A DNA stretch of 64,000 nucleotides from Mariprofundus ferrooxydans PV-1 (GCF_000153765.1 NZ_DS022295.1:1056622-1120621); one strand, 5' to 3'; shown: positions 36,643-48,358, counted from the first letter of the stretch. Translations and numbers: made by a program. The notes: generated by a model not told the origin, from the letters alone.

Positions 36643-36900
36643 CGCTGCACGCACCTCTCATATAGAACGGCGCGGAGATTACGAAATCATGCGCATAAAG
36701 TCGAGTTACAAAAGCAGAGGCGGTTTAATTACAAAGAGATAATACGACAAACAGCACGCGGTAAAGCGCGGTTTCACAGCGCGCTTGCCGGTTACGGAAA
36801 ATGCGTTGTCTGCACGTAAGCGAACGACAGCCCGACTTTGTACCTTCCCGCCTTTATGGTTAAAGTCTTCCCCTTGCAGTATTTTATATCAGGAGAGCAC

Positions 36901-37707
36901 ATGGCGCATATCGACATGCAGGATTTGACGGATATCCTTCAACAGGCCGGACGCGAAATTATCATACCTGCGTTTGCTCAGGCCGTGCAATCGGAAACAA
37001 AGCTCGACGGCTCTGTGCTCACCGCAACCGATCTCGCCTGCCAGGCTTTTATTACAGAGCGCCTGCAACAACTGGATGCATCGATTGCCATGCTTGGCGA
37101 AGAGATGAGCGAGAGCGAACAACTCTCACTGCTTGGAGAGAGTAGTGAACGTCTCTGGTGTCTTGACCCGCTCGACGGCACAACCAACTTTGCCACCTAC
37201 CTGCCCTGTTTCGCCATATCTCTGGCTCTGATCGAACAGGGGTCGCCCTCCATCGCCTGTATTCATGATCCGATCAGACAGGAAACATTTACTGCGATAC
37301 GCAATCAGGGCGCGTTTCTCAATGGCAAACCTGTTCAGTCATCCGATGTAAGCACATTGCCTGAATCGGTTGGATTTATCGACTTCAAGCGCCTTCCCCC
37401 TGCTGTTGCCAGCCATATTGCCGCCAACCCATTCTATCGCAGCCAGCGAAATATCGGCACATGCGCTCTGGAATGGGCCTGGCTGGCGGTCGGACGCGGC
37501 CAGTTCATTATCCACGGCAAGGAAAAAATATGGGACTTTGCTGCCGGCAGCCTGATCGCGGCTGAAGCCGGCTGCATCGTCAGTGACTTCACGCCTGAGG
37601 ATCTTTTCCCCACCACCCGGCTCTCTTCCCCCATACTGGCAGCCTGCAACAACGCACTGCACGCATCATTGATACAGCAACTGACACGGGCAAGGCTGGA
37701 AAAATAA
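36901..37707 (+). CDS. Inositol monophosphatase family protein
   Basis: 268 aa starting at the ATG preceded by CAGGAGAGCAC. The metal-binding motifs of the family are present: Glu in LGEEMS, WCLDPLDGTTNF (DPxDGT), and the third-site Asp in KIWDFAAGSLIAAEAGC. Family members dephosphorylate inositol phosphates, PAP or fructose bisphosphate; its position before glpX is suggestive, but the substrate is unknown. The 120-nt gap to glpX has no terminator I can see. Confidence 0.88.
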   Translation: MAHIDMQDLTDILQQAGREIIIPAFAQAVQSETKLDGSVLTATDLACQAFITERLQQLDASIAMLGEEMSESEQLSLLGESSERLWCLDPLDGTTNFATYLPCFAISLALIEQGSPSIACIHDPIRQETFTAIRNQGAFLNGKPVQSSDVSTLPESVGFIDFKRLPPAVASHIAANPFYRSQRNIGTCALEWAWLAVGRGQFIIHGKEKIWDFAAGSLIAAEAGCIVSDFTPEDLFPTTRLSSPILAACNNALHASLIQQLTRARLEK

Positions 37708-37827
37708 AGATTTTTTTTGTCACAACTTGTTCGTGGTCGATTTCTGCTGCCAAAGCCGCTAGGATGCGGCTGCAATTGATTAAATGACCTTTAAAGTGTG
37801 CACCACTTAAAGGGAGGGGATAGTCCA

Positions 37828-38781
37828 ATGGGCAACGTTAGCAATCTGAAGATTGACCTGGTAGAAGTATGCGAGGCGGCGGCGCGCGCCTGTGCCCCGT
37901 TCGTTGGTTCAGGCCAGAAAGATGAGGGTGACGGGCTGGCTGTTGACGCCATGCGTACCCGCATCAACCAGGTCAAGATGAATGGCGTGATTGTTATTGG
38001 CGAAGGCGCCAAGGACGAGGCTCCTGCTCTGTATGACGATGAGAAGGTCGGCACCGGCGAAGGCATCGGCGTGGATATCGCCGTGGACCCGATTGAGGGA
38101 ACCAACCTGTTCGCCAAAGATATGCCCGGCTCCATCGTAACGCTGGCGGCAGCACCTGCCGGCTCTATGTACCGTCCCGGCTCCTGCTTCTATATGGACA
38201 AGCAGGTCTATCCTAAAGCCGCGCGCGGCCGGATTGACCCGGAAGCACCGATTGCAGACCGCCTGAAGCAGCTGGCTGCATCACTCGGCAAAGACGTTGC
38301 CGAGTTGAAGATCTTCATCCTCGACAAACCTCGCCATCAGCAAATGATGAAAGAGGTCTATGCTACAGGCGCCAAAGTACGCCTGGCTACGGACGGCGAC
38401 GTCAACGGCGCTATCCAGGCAGTACTGAATATGGGCTCTGATGCACTGTTCGGCATCGGCGGCACGCCTGAAGGCATTGTGACCGCCTGTGCAGCTCGCG
38501 CCATGGGTGCGGAAATGTTTGGCCGCATGGCTCCACAGAAGGATTTTGAGATCGAGCTGTGCAAGAAAGAAGGCATCGACACCAAACGCATCATCACACG
38601 CGATGAGCTGGTCACCTCCGACGACTGCCTGTTTATTGCCACCGGCCTGACTTCCGGCGCCTATGTGCGCCATGTGAAAACCGGCCATGACACTTACGGC
38701 AAGTTCATGACGACCGACACCGTGGTCCTTGACGGCGGCATCGGCAACATCCGGCACGTACAGACTACAATTCACGTCTAG
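37828..38781 (+). CDS. glpX: Fructose-1,6-bisphosphatase class II (GlpX)
   Basis: A Li+-sensitive class II FBPase (in autotrophs often also acting on sedoheptulose bisphosphate). The 317-aa sequence has the metal motif GEGAKDEAP, then VAVDPIEGTNLFAKDMPGS, and the later GGTPEGIVTACA and LDGGIGNIRHVQT. I start at the ATG preceded by GGGAGGGGA; a GTG 30 nt upstream lacks support. With tkt and gap it forms the first half of the carbon-fixation cluster. Confidence 0.95.
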   Translation: MGNVSNLKIDLVEVCEAAARACAPFVGSGQKDEGDGLAVDAMRTRINQVKMNGVIVIGEGAKDEAPALYDDEKVGTGEGIGVDIAVDPIEGTNLFAKDMPGSIVTLAAAPAGSMYRPGSCFYMDKQVYPKAARGRIDPEAPIADRLKQLAASLGKDVAELKIFILDKPRHQQMMKEVYATGAKVRLATDGDVNGAIQAVLNMGSDALFGIGGTPEGIVTACAARAMGAEMFGRMAPQKDFEIELCKKEGIDTKRIITRDELVTSDDCLFIATGLTSGAYVRHVKTGHDTYGKFMTTDTVVLDGGIGNIRHVQTTIHV

Positions 38782-38818
38782 GCGAAATCCACGCGCGCCC
38801 TCATCAACCGGGCTTATG

Positions 38819-38878
38819 GATTTTATAATTAATCGTGATTAGATTTTATAGTAATAAAAAATAGGGTTCATCGGAACC
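38819..38878 (+). promoter_or_regulatory. Candidate promoter/operator of tkt
   Basis: This AT-rich stretch contains a perfect TATAAT (38824-38829), two direct copies of GATTTTATA (38819 and 38842, 23 bp apart) and, between them, the palindrome TAATCGTGATTA. A small hairpin (GGTTC-ATCG-GAACC, 38865-38878) lies before the ribosome-binding site. A LysR-type (CbbR) regulator is a possible reader because it controls Calvin-cycle operons elsewhere; that is inference, and no cbbR is in the window. Confidence 0.4.
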
Positions 38879-38900
38879 ACCATTAAAAGGGGAAAAGCAT

Positions 38901-40889
38901 ATGAGCAACAATCGCAGACATCTGGCTAACGCCGTTCGTGCGCTGGCCATGGACGCTGTACAGAAAGCCAATTCAGGACACCCGGGCGCGCCTATGGGCA
39001 TGGCAGATATCGCCGAGGTATTGTGGAACGACTACATGAAGCACAACCCGACCAACCCGAAATGGGCTGATCGCGATCGCTTTATTCTGTCCAACGGACA
39101 CGGCTCCATGCTGATCTACTCCCTGCTTCACCTGACCGGTTACGATCTGGGCATTGAAGATCTGAAACAGTTCCGTCAGCTGCACTCACGCACACCGGGT
39201 CACCCGGAGTACGGTTATGCACCGGGCGTTGAGACCACAACCGGCCCGCTGGGTCAGGGCATCACCAACGGCGTTGGTATGGCACTGGCAGAAAAGACAC
39301 TGGCTGCCCAGTTCAACAAACCGGGTCACACCATTGTTGATCACAACACCTATGTATTCCTCGGCGACGGCTGCCTGATGGAAGGCATCTCTCACGAAGC
39401 ATGCTCACTGGCCGGTACACTGGGTCTGGGTAAGCTGATTGCATTCTGGGATGACAATGGCATCTCCATCGACGGCCATGTTGAAGGCTGGTTTACCGAC
39501 GATACCCCGGGCCGCTTCGAAGCTTATGGCTGGCAGGTGATCCGCAACGTCAACGGTCACGATTCAGACGAGATCAAGGCAGCTATCGAAACTGCCAAAG
39601 CAAACAGCGATCAGCCTACCATGATCTGCTGCAAGACGGTTATCGGCTTCGGTTCCCCGAACATGGCCGGTTCCCATGACTGCCATGGCGCAGCCCTCGG
39701 TCACGAAGAGATTGCTCTGGTTCGCAAGGAACTGGGCTGGGAATATGAGCCGTTTGTTATTCCTGAAGATGTCTACGCAGGATGGGATGCCAAGGATGCC
39801 GGCGCTGCCGCAGAATCCGACTGGGACGCCCGCTTTGCCGCCTACGCAGCCGAGTTCCCTGCCGAAGCAGCCGAGTTCACCCGTCGTATTAACAACGAGC
39901 TGGCCGCAAACTGGGAAGCTGATGCCGATGCATTCATTGCAGCAGTTGATGCGAAAGCTGAAACCATCGCTTCCCGTAAGGCTTCACAGAATGCCATTGA
40001 AGGTCTGGCCAAGATCACGCCTGAATTCCTGGGCGGCTCAGCCGACCTGGCCGGCTCCAACCTGACCCTGTGGTCCGGCGCGAAACCGGTCACCAACAAT
40101 GATGACGGCAACTACGTCAACTACGGTGTACGTGAATTCGGCATGGCTGCCATGATCAACGGCATCGCCCTGCATGGCGGCTTCGTACCTTACGGCGCTA
40201 CCTTCCTGATGTTCTCCGAATATGCACGCAATGCACTGCGCATGGCTGCATTGATGAAGGTTCGTCATATCGAAGTATTCACCCATGACTCTATCGGTCT
40301 TGGTGAAGACGGCCCGACCCATCAGCCTGTAGAGCAGACTGCAACCCTGCGCATGATCCCGAACATGGATGTATGGCGCCCTTGTGATGCGGTTGAATCC
40401 GCTGTGTCATGGAAGGCAGCGATCACGAATGTAACCGGTCCGACCTCACTGATCTTCTCCCGTCAGAACCTGGCACATCAGGCACGTACGGCTGAGCAGA
40501 TCAAACTGATCGAGCGTGGCGGTTATATCCTGAAAGACTGCGCAGGCACACCGGATGCAATTATTATTGCAACAGGTTCCGAAGTGTCACTGGCTATGGA
40601 AGCTGCAGCTGCACTGACAGACAAGAAGGTTCGCGTGGTTTCCATGCCATCGACCAACACATTCGACAAGCAGGATGCTGCGTACAGAGAGTCGGTACTG
40701 CCGGCATCTGTCTCTGCACGCGTGGCTGTTGAAGCCGGTGTTACCGGCTTCTGGGCCAAATATGTCGGCCTGAACGGCAAGGTGATCGGTATCGACACCT
40801 TCGGTGAGTCGGCTCCTGCCGGTGAACTGTTCAAGCTGTTCGGCATCACCACTGACGCAGTTATCGCGGCAGTAAACGAAATAGCTTAA
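38901..40889 (+). CDS. tkt: Transketolase
   Basis: A thiamine-diphosphate enzyme that moves two-carbon units in the Calvin and pentose-phosphate cycles. The 662-aa length is standard. Seen are [19 protein letters not shown] near the N-terminus, the ThDP/Mg motif [18 protein letters not shown], and the pyrimidine-domain [18 protein letters not shown] with [19 protein letters not shown]. The start has AAAGGGG upstream. It lies between glpX and gap in the same direction. Confidence 0.97.
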   Translation: MSNNRRHLANAVRALAMDAVQKANSGHPGAPMGMADIAEVLWNDYMKHNPTNPKWADRDRFILSNGHGSMLIYSLLHLTGYDLGIEDLKQFRQLHSRTPGHPEYGYAPGVETTTGPLGQGITNGVGMALAEKTLAAQFNKPGHTIVDHNTYVFLGDGCLMEGISHEACSLAGTLGLGKLIAFWDDNGISIDGHVEGWFTDDTPGRFEAYGWQVIRNVNGHDSDEIKAAIETAKANSDQPTMICCKTVIGFGSPNMAGSHDCHGAALGHEEIALVRKELGWEYEPFVIPEDVYAGWDAKDAGAAAESDWDARFAAYAAEFPAEAAEFTRRINNELAANWEADADAFIAAVDAKAETIASRKASQNAIEGLAKITPEFLGGSADLAGSNLTLWSGAKPVTNNDDGNYVNYGVREFGMAAMINGIALHGGFVPYGATFLMFSEYARNALRMAALMKVRHIEVFTHDSIGLGEDGPTHQPVEQTATLRMIPNMDVWRPCDAVESAVSWKAAITNVTGPTSLIFSRQNLAHQARTAEQIKLIERGGYILKDCAGTPDAIIIATGSEVSLAMEAAAALTDKKVRVVSMPSTNTFDKQDAAYRESVLPASVSARVAVEAGVTGFWAKYVGLNGKVIGIDTFGESAPAGELFKLFGITTDAVIAAVNEIA

Positions 40890-40918
40890 ATCATATAAAT
40901 ACGGAAAGAGGAGATTAA

Positions 40919-41929
<1,011 letters not shown>

Positions 41930-41937
41930 GCAACATA

Positions 41938-41966
41938 ACGTGGGAGCTTTTAGCTCCCACGTTTTT
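41938..41966 (+). terminator. Intrinsic terminator after gap
   Basis: An 11-bp perfect stem (ACGTGGGAGCT with AGCTCCCACGT) and 3-nt loop are followed by UUUU, nine bases after the gap stop. It separates glpX-tkt-gap from the pgk-pyk-fba group. Confidence 0.9.
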
Positions 41967-42114
41967 CATTGCCCGTTTGCATAAACAACGAACGCAAGCC
42001 GGCAGTGACAAACGTTTACACGTTGTTGACCTTGTCTGATGTCACACAGTTGCCTCTGATCCGGTGCAGACTGTCATAACACCAGATGTATTTAACTTCT
42101 AAAGGAGAAAGAGA

Positions 42115-43293
42115 ATGTCTGTAATCAAAATGACCGACCTTGATCTGGCTGGCAAGCGCGTACTGATCCGCGAAGACCTGAATGTGCCGATTAAAGATGG
42201 AAAGGTAACCTCTGATGCGCGCATCCGCGCCAGCATGCCAACGATTGAGCATGCGATGAATGCCGGAGCCAAGGTAATGCTGATGTCTCATGTCGGTCGT
42301 CCAACCGAGGGTGAATTCAGCGAAGAGAACTCTCTCAAACCGGTTGCAGATCACCTCTCTTCCCTGCTGGGTAAACCGGTACGCCTGATTCGCGACTATC
42401 TGGATGGCGGCTTTGATGTTGCCGACGGTGAAGTCGTACTGCTTGAAAACGTCCGTTTTAATGCCGGCGAAGGCAAGAACGACGAGTCGCTGTCGAAAAA
42501 GTATGCCGCACTCTGCGACATCTACGTAATGGACGCATTCGGCACTGCGCATCGTGCACAGGCTTCCACCCATGGCGCCGGCGTTTACGCACCGGTTGCA
42601 TGTGCAGGCCCGCTGCTGGCCGGTGAGCTCGAAGCACTCGGCAAGGCACTGCACAATCCGGCCCGTCCTATGGTTGCCATCGTCGGTGGTTCCAAGGTCT
42701 CTACCAAGCTGACCGTACTGGAGTCACTCTCTACCATCGTGGATCAGCTGGTTGTCGGCGGCGGTATCGCCAACACCTTTATTGCCGCAGCAGGCAATCC
42801 TGTCGGTAAGTCTCTGTACGAAGCCGATCTGGTGGATACATGCAAAAAGCTGACTGCCGATGCCGAAGCGCGTGGCGGCAGCATTCCTGTACCTACCGAT
42901 GTGGTCTGCGCCAAGAAATTCGCACCTGATGCTGAAGCAACACTGAAAGGTGCTACTGAAGTGCTTGATGATGACATGATTTTCGATATCGGTCCGGATT
43001 CCGCAGCAGCACTGGCCGAGATCATCATGAATGCAGGTACCATAGTCTGGAACGGCCCGGTCGGCGTATTTGAATTCGACCAGTTTGGCGAAGGCACCAA
43101 GGCTATTTCCCTGGCCATTGCCGAATCATCCGCATTTTCCATTGCGGGCGGCGGCGACACTCTGGCTGCAGTGGATAAATACGGCATTGCAGACAAAGTT
43201 TCCTATATTTCAACCGGCGGCGGCGCTTTCCTCGAGTTCCTGGAAGGCAAGAAGCTGCCAGCTGTAACCATGTTAGAGGAGCGAGCAGCTTAA
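42115..43293 (+). CDS. pgk: Phosphoglycerate kinase
   Basis: Transfers phosphate between 3-phosphoglycerate and ATP, in the fixing direction in the Calvin cycle. 392 aa with [18 protein letters not shown] at the N-terminus (substrate Asn/Asp/Arg), [19 protein letters not shown], and the nucleotide-loop [14 protein letters not shown] near the C-terminus. The ribosome-binding site AAAGGAG is strong. The stop is followed at once by the pyk GTG. The 148-nt leader suggests its own promoter, which I cannot place with confidence. Confidence 0.97.
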   Translation: MSVIKMTDLDLAGKRVLIREDLNVPIKDGKVTSDARIRASMPTIEHAMNAGAKVMLMSHVGRPTEGEFSEENSLKPVADHLSSLLGKPVRLIRDYLDGGFDVADGEVVLLENVRFNAGEGKNDESLSKKYAALCDIYVMDAFGTAHRAQASTHGAGVYAPVACAGPLLAGELEALGKALHNPARPMVAIVGGSKVSTKLTVLESLSTIVDQLVVGGGIANTFIAAAGNPVGKSLYEADLVDTCKKLTADAEARGGSIPVPTDVVCAKKFAPDAEATLKGATEVLDDDMIFDIGPDSAAALAEIIMNAGTIVWNGPVGVFEFDQFGEGTKAISLAIAESSAFSIAGGGDTLAAVDKYGIADKVSYISTGGGAFLEFLEGKKLPAVTMLEERAA

Positions 43294-44754
43294 GTGAGTA
43301 AAATTATTCGTAGAACCAAAATTGTAGCAACACTGGGTCCGGCCTCGGAATCTCCTGCGGTACTGGATCGATTAATCAAAGCAGGCGTCAATGTCGTACG
43401 CCTGAACTTTTCCCACGGTACACCGGAAGAGCACCGTCAGCGGGCAGAAAGTGTGCGCGCTGCAGCCAAAAATAACGGCGTCGTTGTAGGTATTCTGGCT
43501 GACATGCAGGGCCCGAAAATCCGCGTTGGCAAATTCATCACCGGCAAAACCGAACTGGTTCCCGGTCAGAAGTTCATTATTGATGCAGAAATGGATCTGG
43601 ATGCCGGCAACGACGAGCGCGTCGGTATCACCTATAAGGAATTGATTGATGATGTTAAACCGGGCGACCGGCTACTGCTCAATGACGGTTTGATTGTCAT
43701 GGATGCGGATAGTGTCGTTGGACAGGAAATTCACTGCACGGTAATTCTCGGTGGTGAACTCTCCAATAACAAGGGTATCAACAAAGCAGGCGGCGGACTC
43801 TCTGCCGCAGCCCTGACCGAGAAGGATAAGGAAGACATCATTACCGCCTGCTCTATCGGCGTCGATTATATCGCCATCTCCTTCCCTCGCCATGGTGCGG
43901 ATATGGACTATGCCCGCTCGCTGGTTCGCGCTGCAGGTGGCCATGCCGGTCTGGTGGCCAAGGTTGAACGTGCTGAAGCGGTTGAAGATGAAAATCTGAA
44001 ATCTATTATGGAATCATCCGATGCAGTCATGGTTGCCCGTGGCGATCTCGGTGTGGAAGTCGGCGATGCCGCTGTACCGCCTATTCAGAAAAAGATGCTG
44101 CGTATGGCGCCCAAGTACAACTGTCCGGTGATCGTGGCTACGCAGATGATGGAGTCAATGTGCAGCAACCCCATCCCGACGCGTGCTGAAGTAAATGACG
44201 TAGCCAATGCCGTTCTCGACGGCACTGATGCTGTCATGCTTTCCGGCGAATCTGCAGCCGGCAAATACCCGGTGGAAGCAGTGGAAGCGATGCATCGCAC
44301 CTGTATCGAGACGGAAAAGCAGCGCGTACTGCCTTCATCGGCAACCCGCGATCCGCGTTTCCCTCCTCACTCGGTTGATGAATGCATTGCCCGTCAGGCG
44401 ATGGAAACAGCTCACTCCATGCCGATCCGTGCGATTGCCGCATTCACCGACACCGGTAACACAGTGCTCTATATGTCCCGTCACCTGGGTGATGTGCCGA
44501 TCTATGCACTGACACCAAAGCAGTCAACACTGGGTCGGGTAACGCTGTTCCGCAATGTCACCCCGTTGTGCATGCCGGTGGATTACGGACCAACTGAAGC
44601 ACCGCAGGCTACCATTGACGTAAAACAGATGATGCTCGAAAAGGGTATTGTGAACGAAGAGGACCTGATCATCATGACCTTCGGTACGCCGATGGGCCAT
44701 TCGGGCGGCACCAATGCGTTAAAGATCATTCGTATCGGGGATAACCTCAGTTAA
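43294..44754 (+). CDS. pyk: Pyruvate kinase
   Basis: Converts PEP and ADP to pyruvate and ATP. 486 aa with KIVATLGPAS, VRLNFSHGTPEEH, ILADMQGPKIRVG, the catalytic MVARGDLGVEV and MMESM, and the C-terminal allosteric domain. It starts with GTG immediately after the pgk TAA. Its presence between pgk and fba is found in some autotrophic proteobacteria and links triose output to pyruvate. Confidence 0.96.
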   Translation: MSKIIRRTKIVATLGPASESPAVLDRLIKAGVNVVRLNFSHGTPEEHRQRAESVRAAAKNNGVVVGILADMQGPKIRVGKFITGKTELVPGQKFIIDAEMDLDAGNDERVGITYKELIDDVKPGDRLLLNDGLIVMDADSVVGQEIHCTVILGGELSNNKGINKAGGGLSAAALTEKDKEDIITACSIGVDYIAISFPRHGADMDYARSLVRAAGGHAGLVAKVERAEAVEDENLKSIMESSDAVMVARGDLGVEVGDAAVPPIQKKMLRMAPKYNCPVIVATQMMESMCSNPIPTRAEVNDVANAVLDGTDAVMLSGESAAGKYPVEAVEAMHRTCIETEKQRVLPSSATRDPRFPPHSVDECIARQAMETAHSMPIRAIAAFTDTGNTVLYMSRHLGDVPIYALTPKQSTLGRVTLFRNVTPLCMPVDYGPTEAPQATIDVKQMMLEKGIVNEEDLIIMTFGTPMGHSGGTNALKIIRIGDNLS

Positions 44755-44818
44755 TTTGAGGTTGAAAACTCAGGCTCGAAAGAGCCAACTATCGGACGAA
44801 AGTCCTTTAAAATCTCAA
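44743..44818 (+). ncRNA. Structured intercistronic RNA between pyk and fba
   Basis: Three successive hairpins fit in 76 nt: AACCTCA with TGAGGTT across the pyk stop; GGCTC-GAAA-GAGCC (44773-44786); and GGAC-GAAA-GTCC (44794-44805). An alternative outer stem TTGAG (44756) with CTCAA (44814) could close the last two and end next to the fba ribosome-binding site. Two GNRA tetraloops in a row suggest a stable processed element or a translational control of fba. I recognise no known riboswitch class. Confidence 0.45.
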
Positions 44819-44829
44819 GGAGGAAGGAA

Positions 44830-45867
44830 ATGGCACTCATTTCATTGCGACAACTACTGGATCATGCAGCTGAAAACAGCTACGGCATGCCAGCATTCAA
44901 TGTAAACAATATGGAGCAGGTGCATGCAATCATGCAGGCTGCTGATGAAACCGATTCTCCGGTCATCATGCAGGGTTCTGCCGGTGCTCGCGGTTATGCC
45001 GGTGAGGCATTCCTGCGCCACCTGATCGCAGCTGCGGTTGAGCAGTATCCGCATATCCCTGTGGTAATGCATCAGGATCACGGTTCAGAGCCTGCAGTAT
45101 GCCTGCGCTCTATCCAGTCCGGTTTTTCTTCCGTCATGATGGACGGCTCGCTGATGGCTGATGCCAAGACACCTGCTACTTACGAGTACAATGTTGAAGT
45201 TACCAAAAAAGTGGTGGAGATGGCTCACGCCGGCGGCGTATCCGTTGAAGGCGAGCTGGGCTGCCTGGGTTCTCTGGAAACCGGCATGATGGGCGAGGAA
45301 GACGGCCACGGTGCGGAAGGCAAGCTGGATATGGACATGCTGCTGACCGGCGTGGACGAAGCCGCTGACTTTGTAGAGAAAACCGGCTGTGACGCACTGG
45401 CGATTGCCATCGGCACCTCTCACGGCGCTTACAAATTCACCAAGCCACCGACAGGCGCAGTACTGCGTATTGATCGCATTCGTGAGATCCATGCCAAACT
45501 GCCAAACACCCATCTGGTCATGCACGGTTCTTCATCCGTACCTCAGGACTGGCTGGCTATCATCAATGAGTACGGCGGCGACATGGGCGAAACCTACGGC
45601 GTACCTGTTGAAGAGATCGTTGAAGGCATCAAGTCCGGCGTACGCAAGGTAAACATCGATACCGACCTGCGCATGGCCTCTACCGGTGCAGTTCGCAAGT
45701 TCCTGGTTGAAAATCCATCGAACTTCGACCCGCGCAAGTTCCTCAAGGCTTCCACCGCAGCCATGCAGGGTATCTGCAAGGCTCGCTTCGAAGCATTCGG
45801 TTCTGCCGGCAATGCTTCCAAGATCAAGCCACGCTCTCTGGAGAGCATGATCAGCTACTACAGCTAA
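44830..45867 (+). CDS. fba: Fructose-bisphosphate aldolase class II (CbbA type)
   Basis: A zinc aldolase for fructose- and probably sedoheptulose-bisphosphate. The 345-aa sequence matches the class IIB enzymes common in Calvin-cycle operons: [31 protein letters not shown], the zinc/active-site [11 protein letters not shown] and [13 protein letters not shown], then [13 protein letters not shown]. The ribosome-binding site AAGGAGGAAGGAA is very strong. It ends the gene cluster at a long terminator. Confidence 0.96.
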   Translation: MALISLRQLLDHAAENSYGMPAFNVNNMEQVHAIMQAADETDSPVIMQGSAGARGYAGEAFLRHLIAAAVEQYPHIPVVMHQDHGSEPAVCLRSIQSGFSSVMMDGSLMADAKTPATYEYNVEVTKKVVEMAHAGGVSVEGELGCLGSLETGMMGEEDGHGAEGKLDMDMLLTGVDEAADFVEKTGCDALAIAIGTSHGAYKFTKPPTGAVLRIDRIREIHAKLPNTHLVMHGSSSVPQDWLAIINEYGGDMGETYGVPVEEIVEGIKSGVRKVNIDTDLRMASTGAVRKFLVENPSNFDPRKFLKASTAAMQGICKARFEAFGSAGNASKIKPRSLESMISYYS

Positions 45868-45889
45868 TTAAGTAGTATCACGTCACAAC

Positions 45890-45924
45890 AAAAAAGGCGG
45901 GCTCGTGAGAGTCCGCCTTTTTTA
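45890..45924 (+). terminator. Intrinsic terminator after fba
   Basis: A 15-bp stem with a GTGA loop (A6-GGCGGGCTC paired with GAGTCCGCC-T6) ends in six T residues. The A-run before it makes the signal work on both strands. It closes the pgk-pyk-fba unit. Confidence 0.93.
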
Positions 45925-46028
45925 TTTCGCATAGCTTTGCGAGGAAATATCTGAAAAACCACAATCGGCGCATCGGTTATCCGCCTTTATTTTTATAAAC
46001 TCCCCTTCTATACTCTAAACCTTGACTG

Positions 46029-48311
46029 ATGGATCAGCAGTGGGGGCCTATGCATCAACTGCACCATACATTGAAACGGGATCTGACAAATACCCTACTG
46101 ATTTGGAGTACGGCCTTCTTTGCCCTGCTGGTTGTCGGGTTTCTGTTTTCATTTCACCAGATCGAGCACTATATGCTGGGGCTGGTGGCCGATCACCGGC
46201 TCAGCTATCAAACCAGAGAATTCGCCAAACATCTGGACCAGCAGGATAATCGCACCATCCAGCAGGAAGGCGATACGCTCGCTCAGGGTGATATCATTTC
46301 AGCCATTCTGATGGTTGATGCCAGCGGTGAACTGCTGCACCTCTCTATGAATAAAAACAGCATTCCTGCCCTGGTCCTGACCCAACCGGTCAACATGGAG
46401 AGCCTGCAGAAACAGGTGAAAAACCATGGGCATTTGCATCTGTTCAAGCGGAAAATTCCGGGCCATCATGCCACACTCGCTCTGATCATGGATGATCGAC
46501 CGATTGAAATCGCCCTCTTCTCGGCTACGACATGGACCGCCCTGCTACTACTTGCTCTGGTCCTGATATCCATCAAGGCACTGCATATCTCGCTCAGACG
46601 CAGCCTTGTCATACCCGTTGAAAAATTGCGTCATGCCATCAACGATGGACAGATGGATCAACAGGCTATCATGGCCCTGGAGCAGACACTCCCCGATGAA
46701 GCCTCGGAAATTCTTGATATTTTTGATCATTTAAAGCATGCCCATACAGATATGCGCGCTCAAATCACAACGATGGTGGCTACCATGCCCAGCTGTTTCT
46801 GGTGCTCGAATGATGGCAAAACCTATACGGGCGCATCTGACAGAACTGTCGATATCCTTAGAGTTCCATCGTCGGAATTAATGGGTCATCCACTATGGGC
46901 GTGGACCGGCAACCAGGAACAGATTGCGGTTAATCACAGGCTGCTGCAACAAGGTATTGCGAAAAAACGTACACGACTCGATTTTGCCTATCAGGTCACC
47001 AGCGACGGAGACACACGCTGGTTCGGTGAAAACATCACAATCTGTTACGATAAACAGGATCAGCCGAGTGTCATCTACGGCATTATCAATGACATCAGCA
47101 AACGCAAAAACAGTCAACAACAACAGGCTGAAGCGCTTGAGGAACAGCATCGCCTGCAGGCCACATCCACGCTGGTCGGCGGTATAGCACATGAATTCAA
47201 CAATGCGCTGGCAGGCATGAACGGTAACCTGTTTCTGATCAGGCAGGCTGTCACCGATGAGCAAGCTCTGGTCCGGATCAACCGCATTGAGCAGTTGATT
47301 AATCGCTCAGCAACCATGATTGAGCGCATGCTCGCTTTCTCCAGGCAGTGCAGCACACACCCATCATCCATTGATTTGATCGAATTTCTGGAAAGCTTCC
47401 GCATAAGCGTATTGCCCGCCTTGCCTGAAACACTCCGTTTTGAACTGCATCTGGATGCCATCAGGAAACGTCAGAGATCAGAGCGGCCGCTTATTCTGGC
47501 CGATATGCAAAAATTGCAGGAGGTCCTGTTTCAGTTAATCGACAATGCACGTCTGGCCACCAGGCACGCCATCGCACCGCGTATTGATGTGGCGCTGGAA
47601 TATATGGTGGCGAATGATGATTTCCTGCGCCATCACGCCGGTCTCTCATCCAGAGAGCTGCTTCACCTGACTATTGAAGATAATGGCAACGGCATTCCCG
47701 ACGAGATCAAAAGGCGGGTATTCGAGCCCTTTTTCACCACCCGCGAAATCGGAGAGGGAACCGGCCTGGGCCTCTCCATGGCACATGGCTATATCCATCA
47801 GATTGGTGGCGACATTGACTTTGACAGTCACACCGGTATCGGCACAACCTTTCATATCTACCTGCCTGCAATCATTAATCACTCAGACGTATCGCCTTCG
47901 GACAGCACAATATTGCGCGGCCATAACGAAACCATTCTGGTCGTCGATGACGATAAAATGGTACGGGAGTCCACCTGCTCTATTCTCGAGCGCATGGGTT
48001 ATCAACCTGTTCCGGCCAAAAACGGCGAACAGGCTGTAGAAATATTCACCCGGAGACAGGCTGAAATCAGGCTGGTATTCATGGATATCCTGATGCCCGG
48101 CATCAATGGCATTGAAGCCACTCGCCGTATCCGCAAACTCTCACCGGATATGCCTGTCATTTTTCTGACCGGCTATGATCGTACCCAGCCACTGGAGCCG
48201 GAGGTCTATGCCGAGAATACCGAGCTGATCAACAAACCGTTCCGTATATCCATGCTCAGTGACTCTATTCAGCAGGCTCTCGCAGGAAATCTGGGAAAAT
48301 CGCAGGAGTGA
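46029..48311 (+). CDS. Hybrid sensor histidine kinase/response regulator
   Basis: 760 aa. Membrane helix 1 is at about residues 23-43 and helix 2 at about 165-185, enclosing a periplasmic sensor region. A PAS-like domain follows (about 240-365). The phospho-acceptor is His388 in GGIAHEFNNALAGMNGN; the ATP-binding domain has VLFQLIDNARLA, DNGNGIPDE and EGTGLGLSMAHG. A C-terminal receiver domain begins ILVVDDDKMVRES, with Asp686 in VFMDILMPG. An ATG at 46050 with a G-rich upstream stretch is an alternative start. Its signal is unknown; fliK follows 93 nt later from its own promoter. Confidence 0.93.
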   Translation: MDQQWGPMHQLHHTLKRDLTNTLLIWSTAFFALLVVGFLFSFHQIEHYMLGLVADHRLSYQTREFAKHLDQQDNRTIQQEGDTLAQGDIISAILMVDASGELLHLSMNKNSIPALVLTQPVNMESLQKQVKNHGHLHLFKRKIPGHHATLALIMDDRPIEIALFSATTWTALLLLALVLISIKALHISLRRSLVIPVEKLRHAINDGQMDQQAIMALEQTLPDEASEILDIFDHLKHAHTDMRAQITTMVATMPSCFWCSNDGKTYTGASDRTVDILRVPSSELMGHPLWAWTGNQEQIAVNHRLLQQGIAKKRTRLDFAYQVTSDGDTRWFGENITICYDKQDQPSVIYGIINDISKRKNSQQQQAEALEEQHRLQATSTLVGGIAHEFNNALAGMNGNLFLIRQAVTDEQALVRINRIEQLINRSATMIERMLAFSRQCSTHPSSIDLIEFLESFRISVLPALPETLRFELHLDAIRKRQRSERPLILADMQKLQEVLFQLIDNARLATRHAIAPRIDVALEYMVANDDFLRHHAGLSSRELLHLTIEDNGNGIPDEIKRRVFEPFFTTREIGEGTGLGLSMAHGYIHQIGGDIDFDSHTGIGTTFHIYLPAIINHSDVSPSDSTILRGHNETILVVDDDKMVRESTCSILERMGYQPVPAKNGEQAVEIFTRRQAEIRLVFMDILMPGINGIEATRRIRKLSPDMPVIFLTGYDRTQPLEPEVYAENTELINKPFRISMLSDSIQQALAGNLGKSQE

Positions 48312-48342
48312 TCCTCTATTCATTGCCTGCAAATATTGATTC

Positions 48343-48358
48343 TGGCAAAAGAATTGCT
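48343..48358 (+). promoter_or_regulatory. Sigma-54 promoter of fliK
   Basis: TGGCAAAAGAATTGCT has GG (48344-48345) and GC (48356-48357) exactly 10 nt apart, as required for sigma-54. Transcription would begin near 48369, about 35 nt before the fliK ATG. Together with the flgF promoter it shows one regulon for two separated flagellar loci. Confidence 0.7.

Noticed and set aside
44743-44818. c-di-GMP (GEMM) riboswitch because of GNRA loops
   Set aside because: The conserved GEMM core sequence and stem order are missing.
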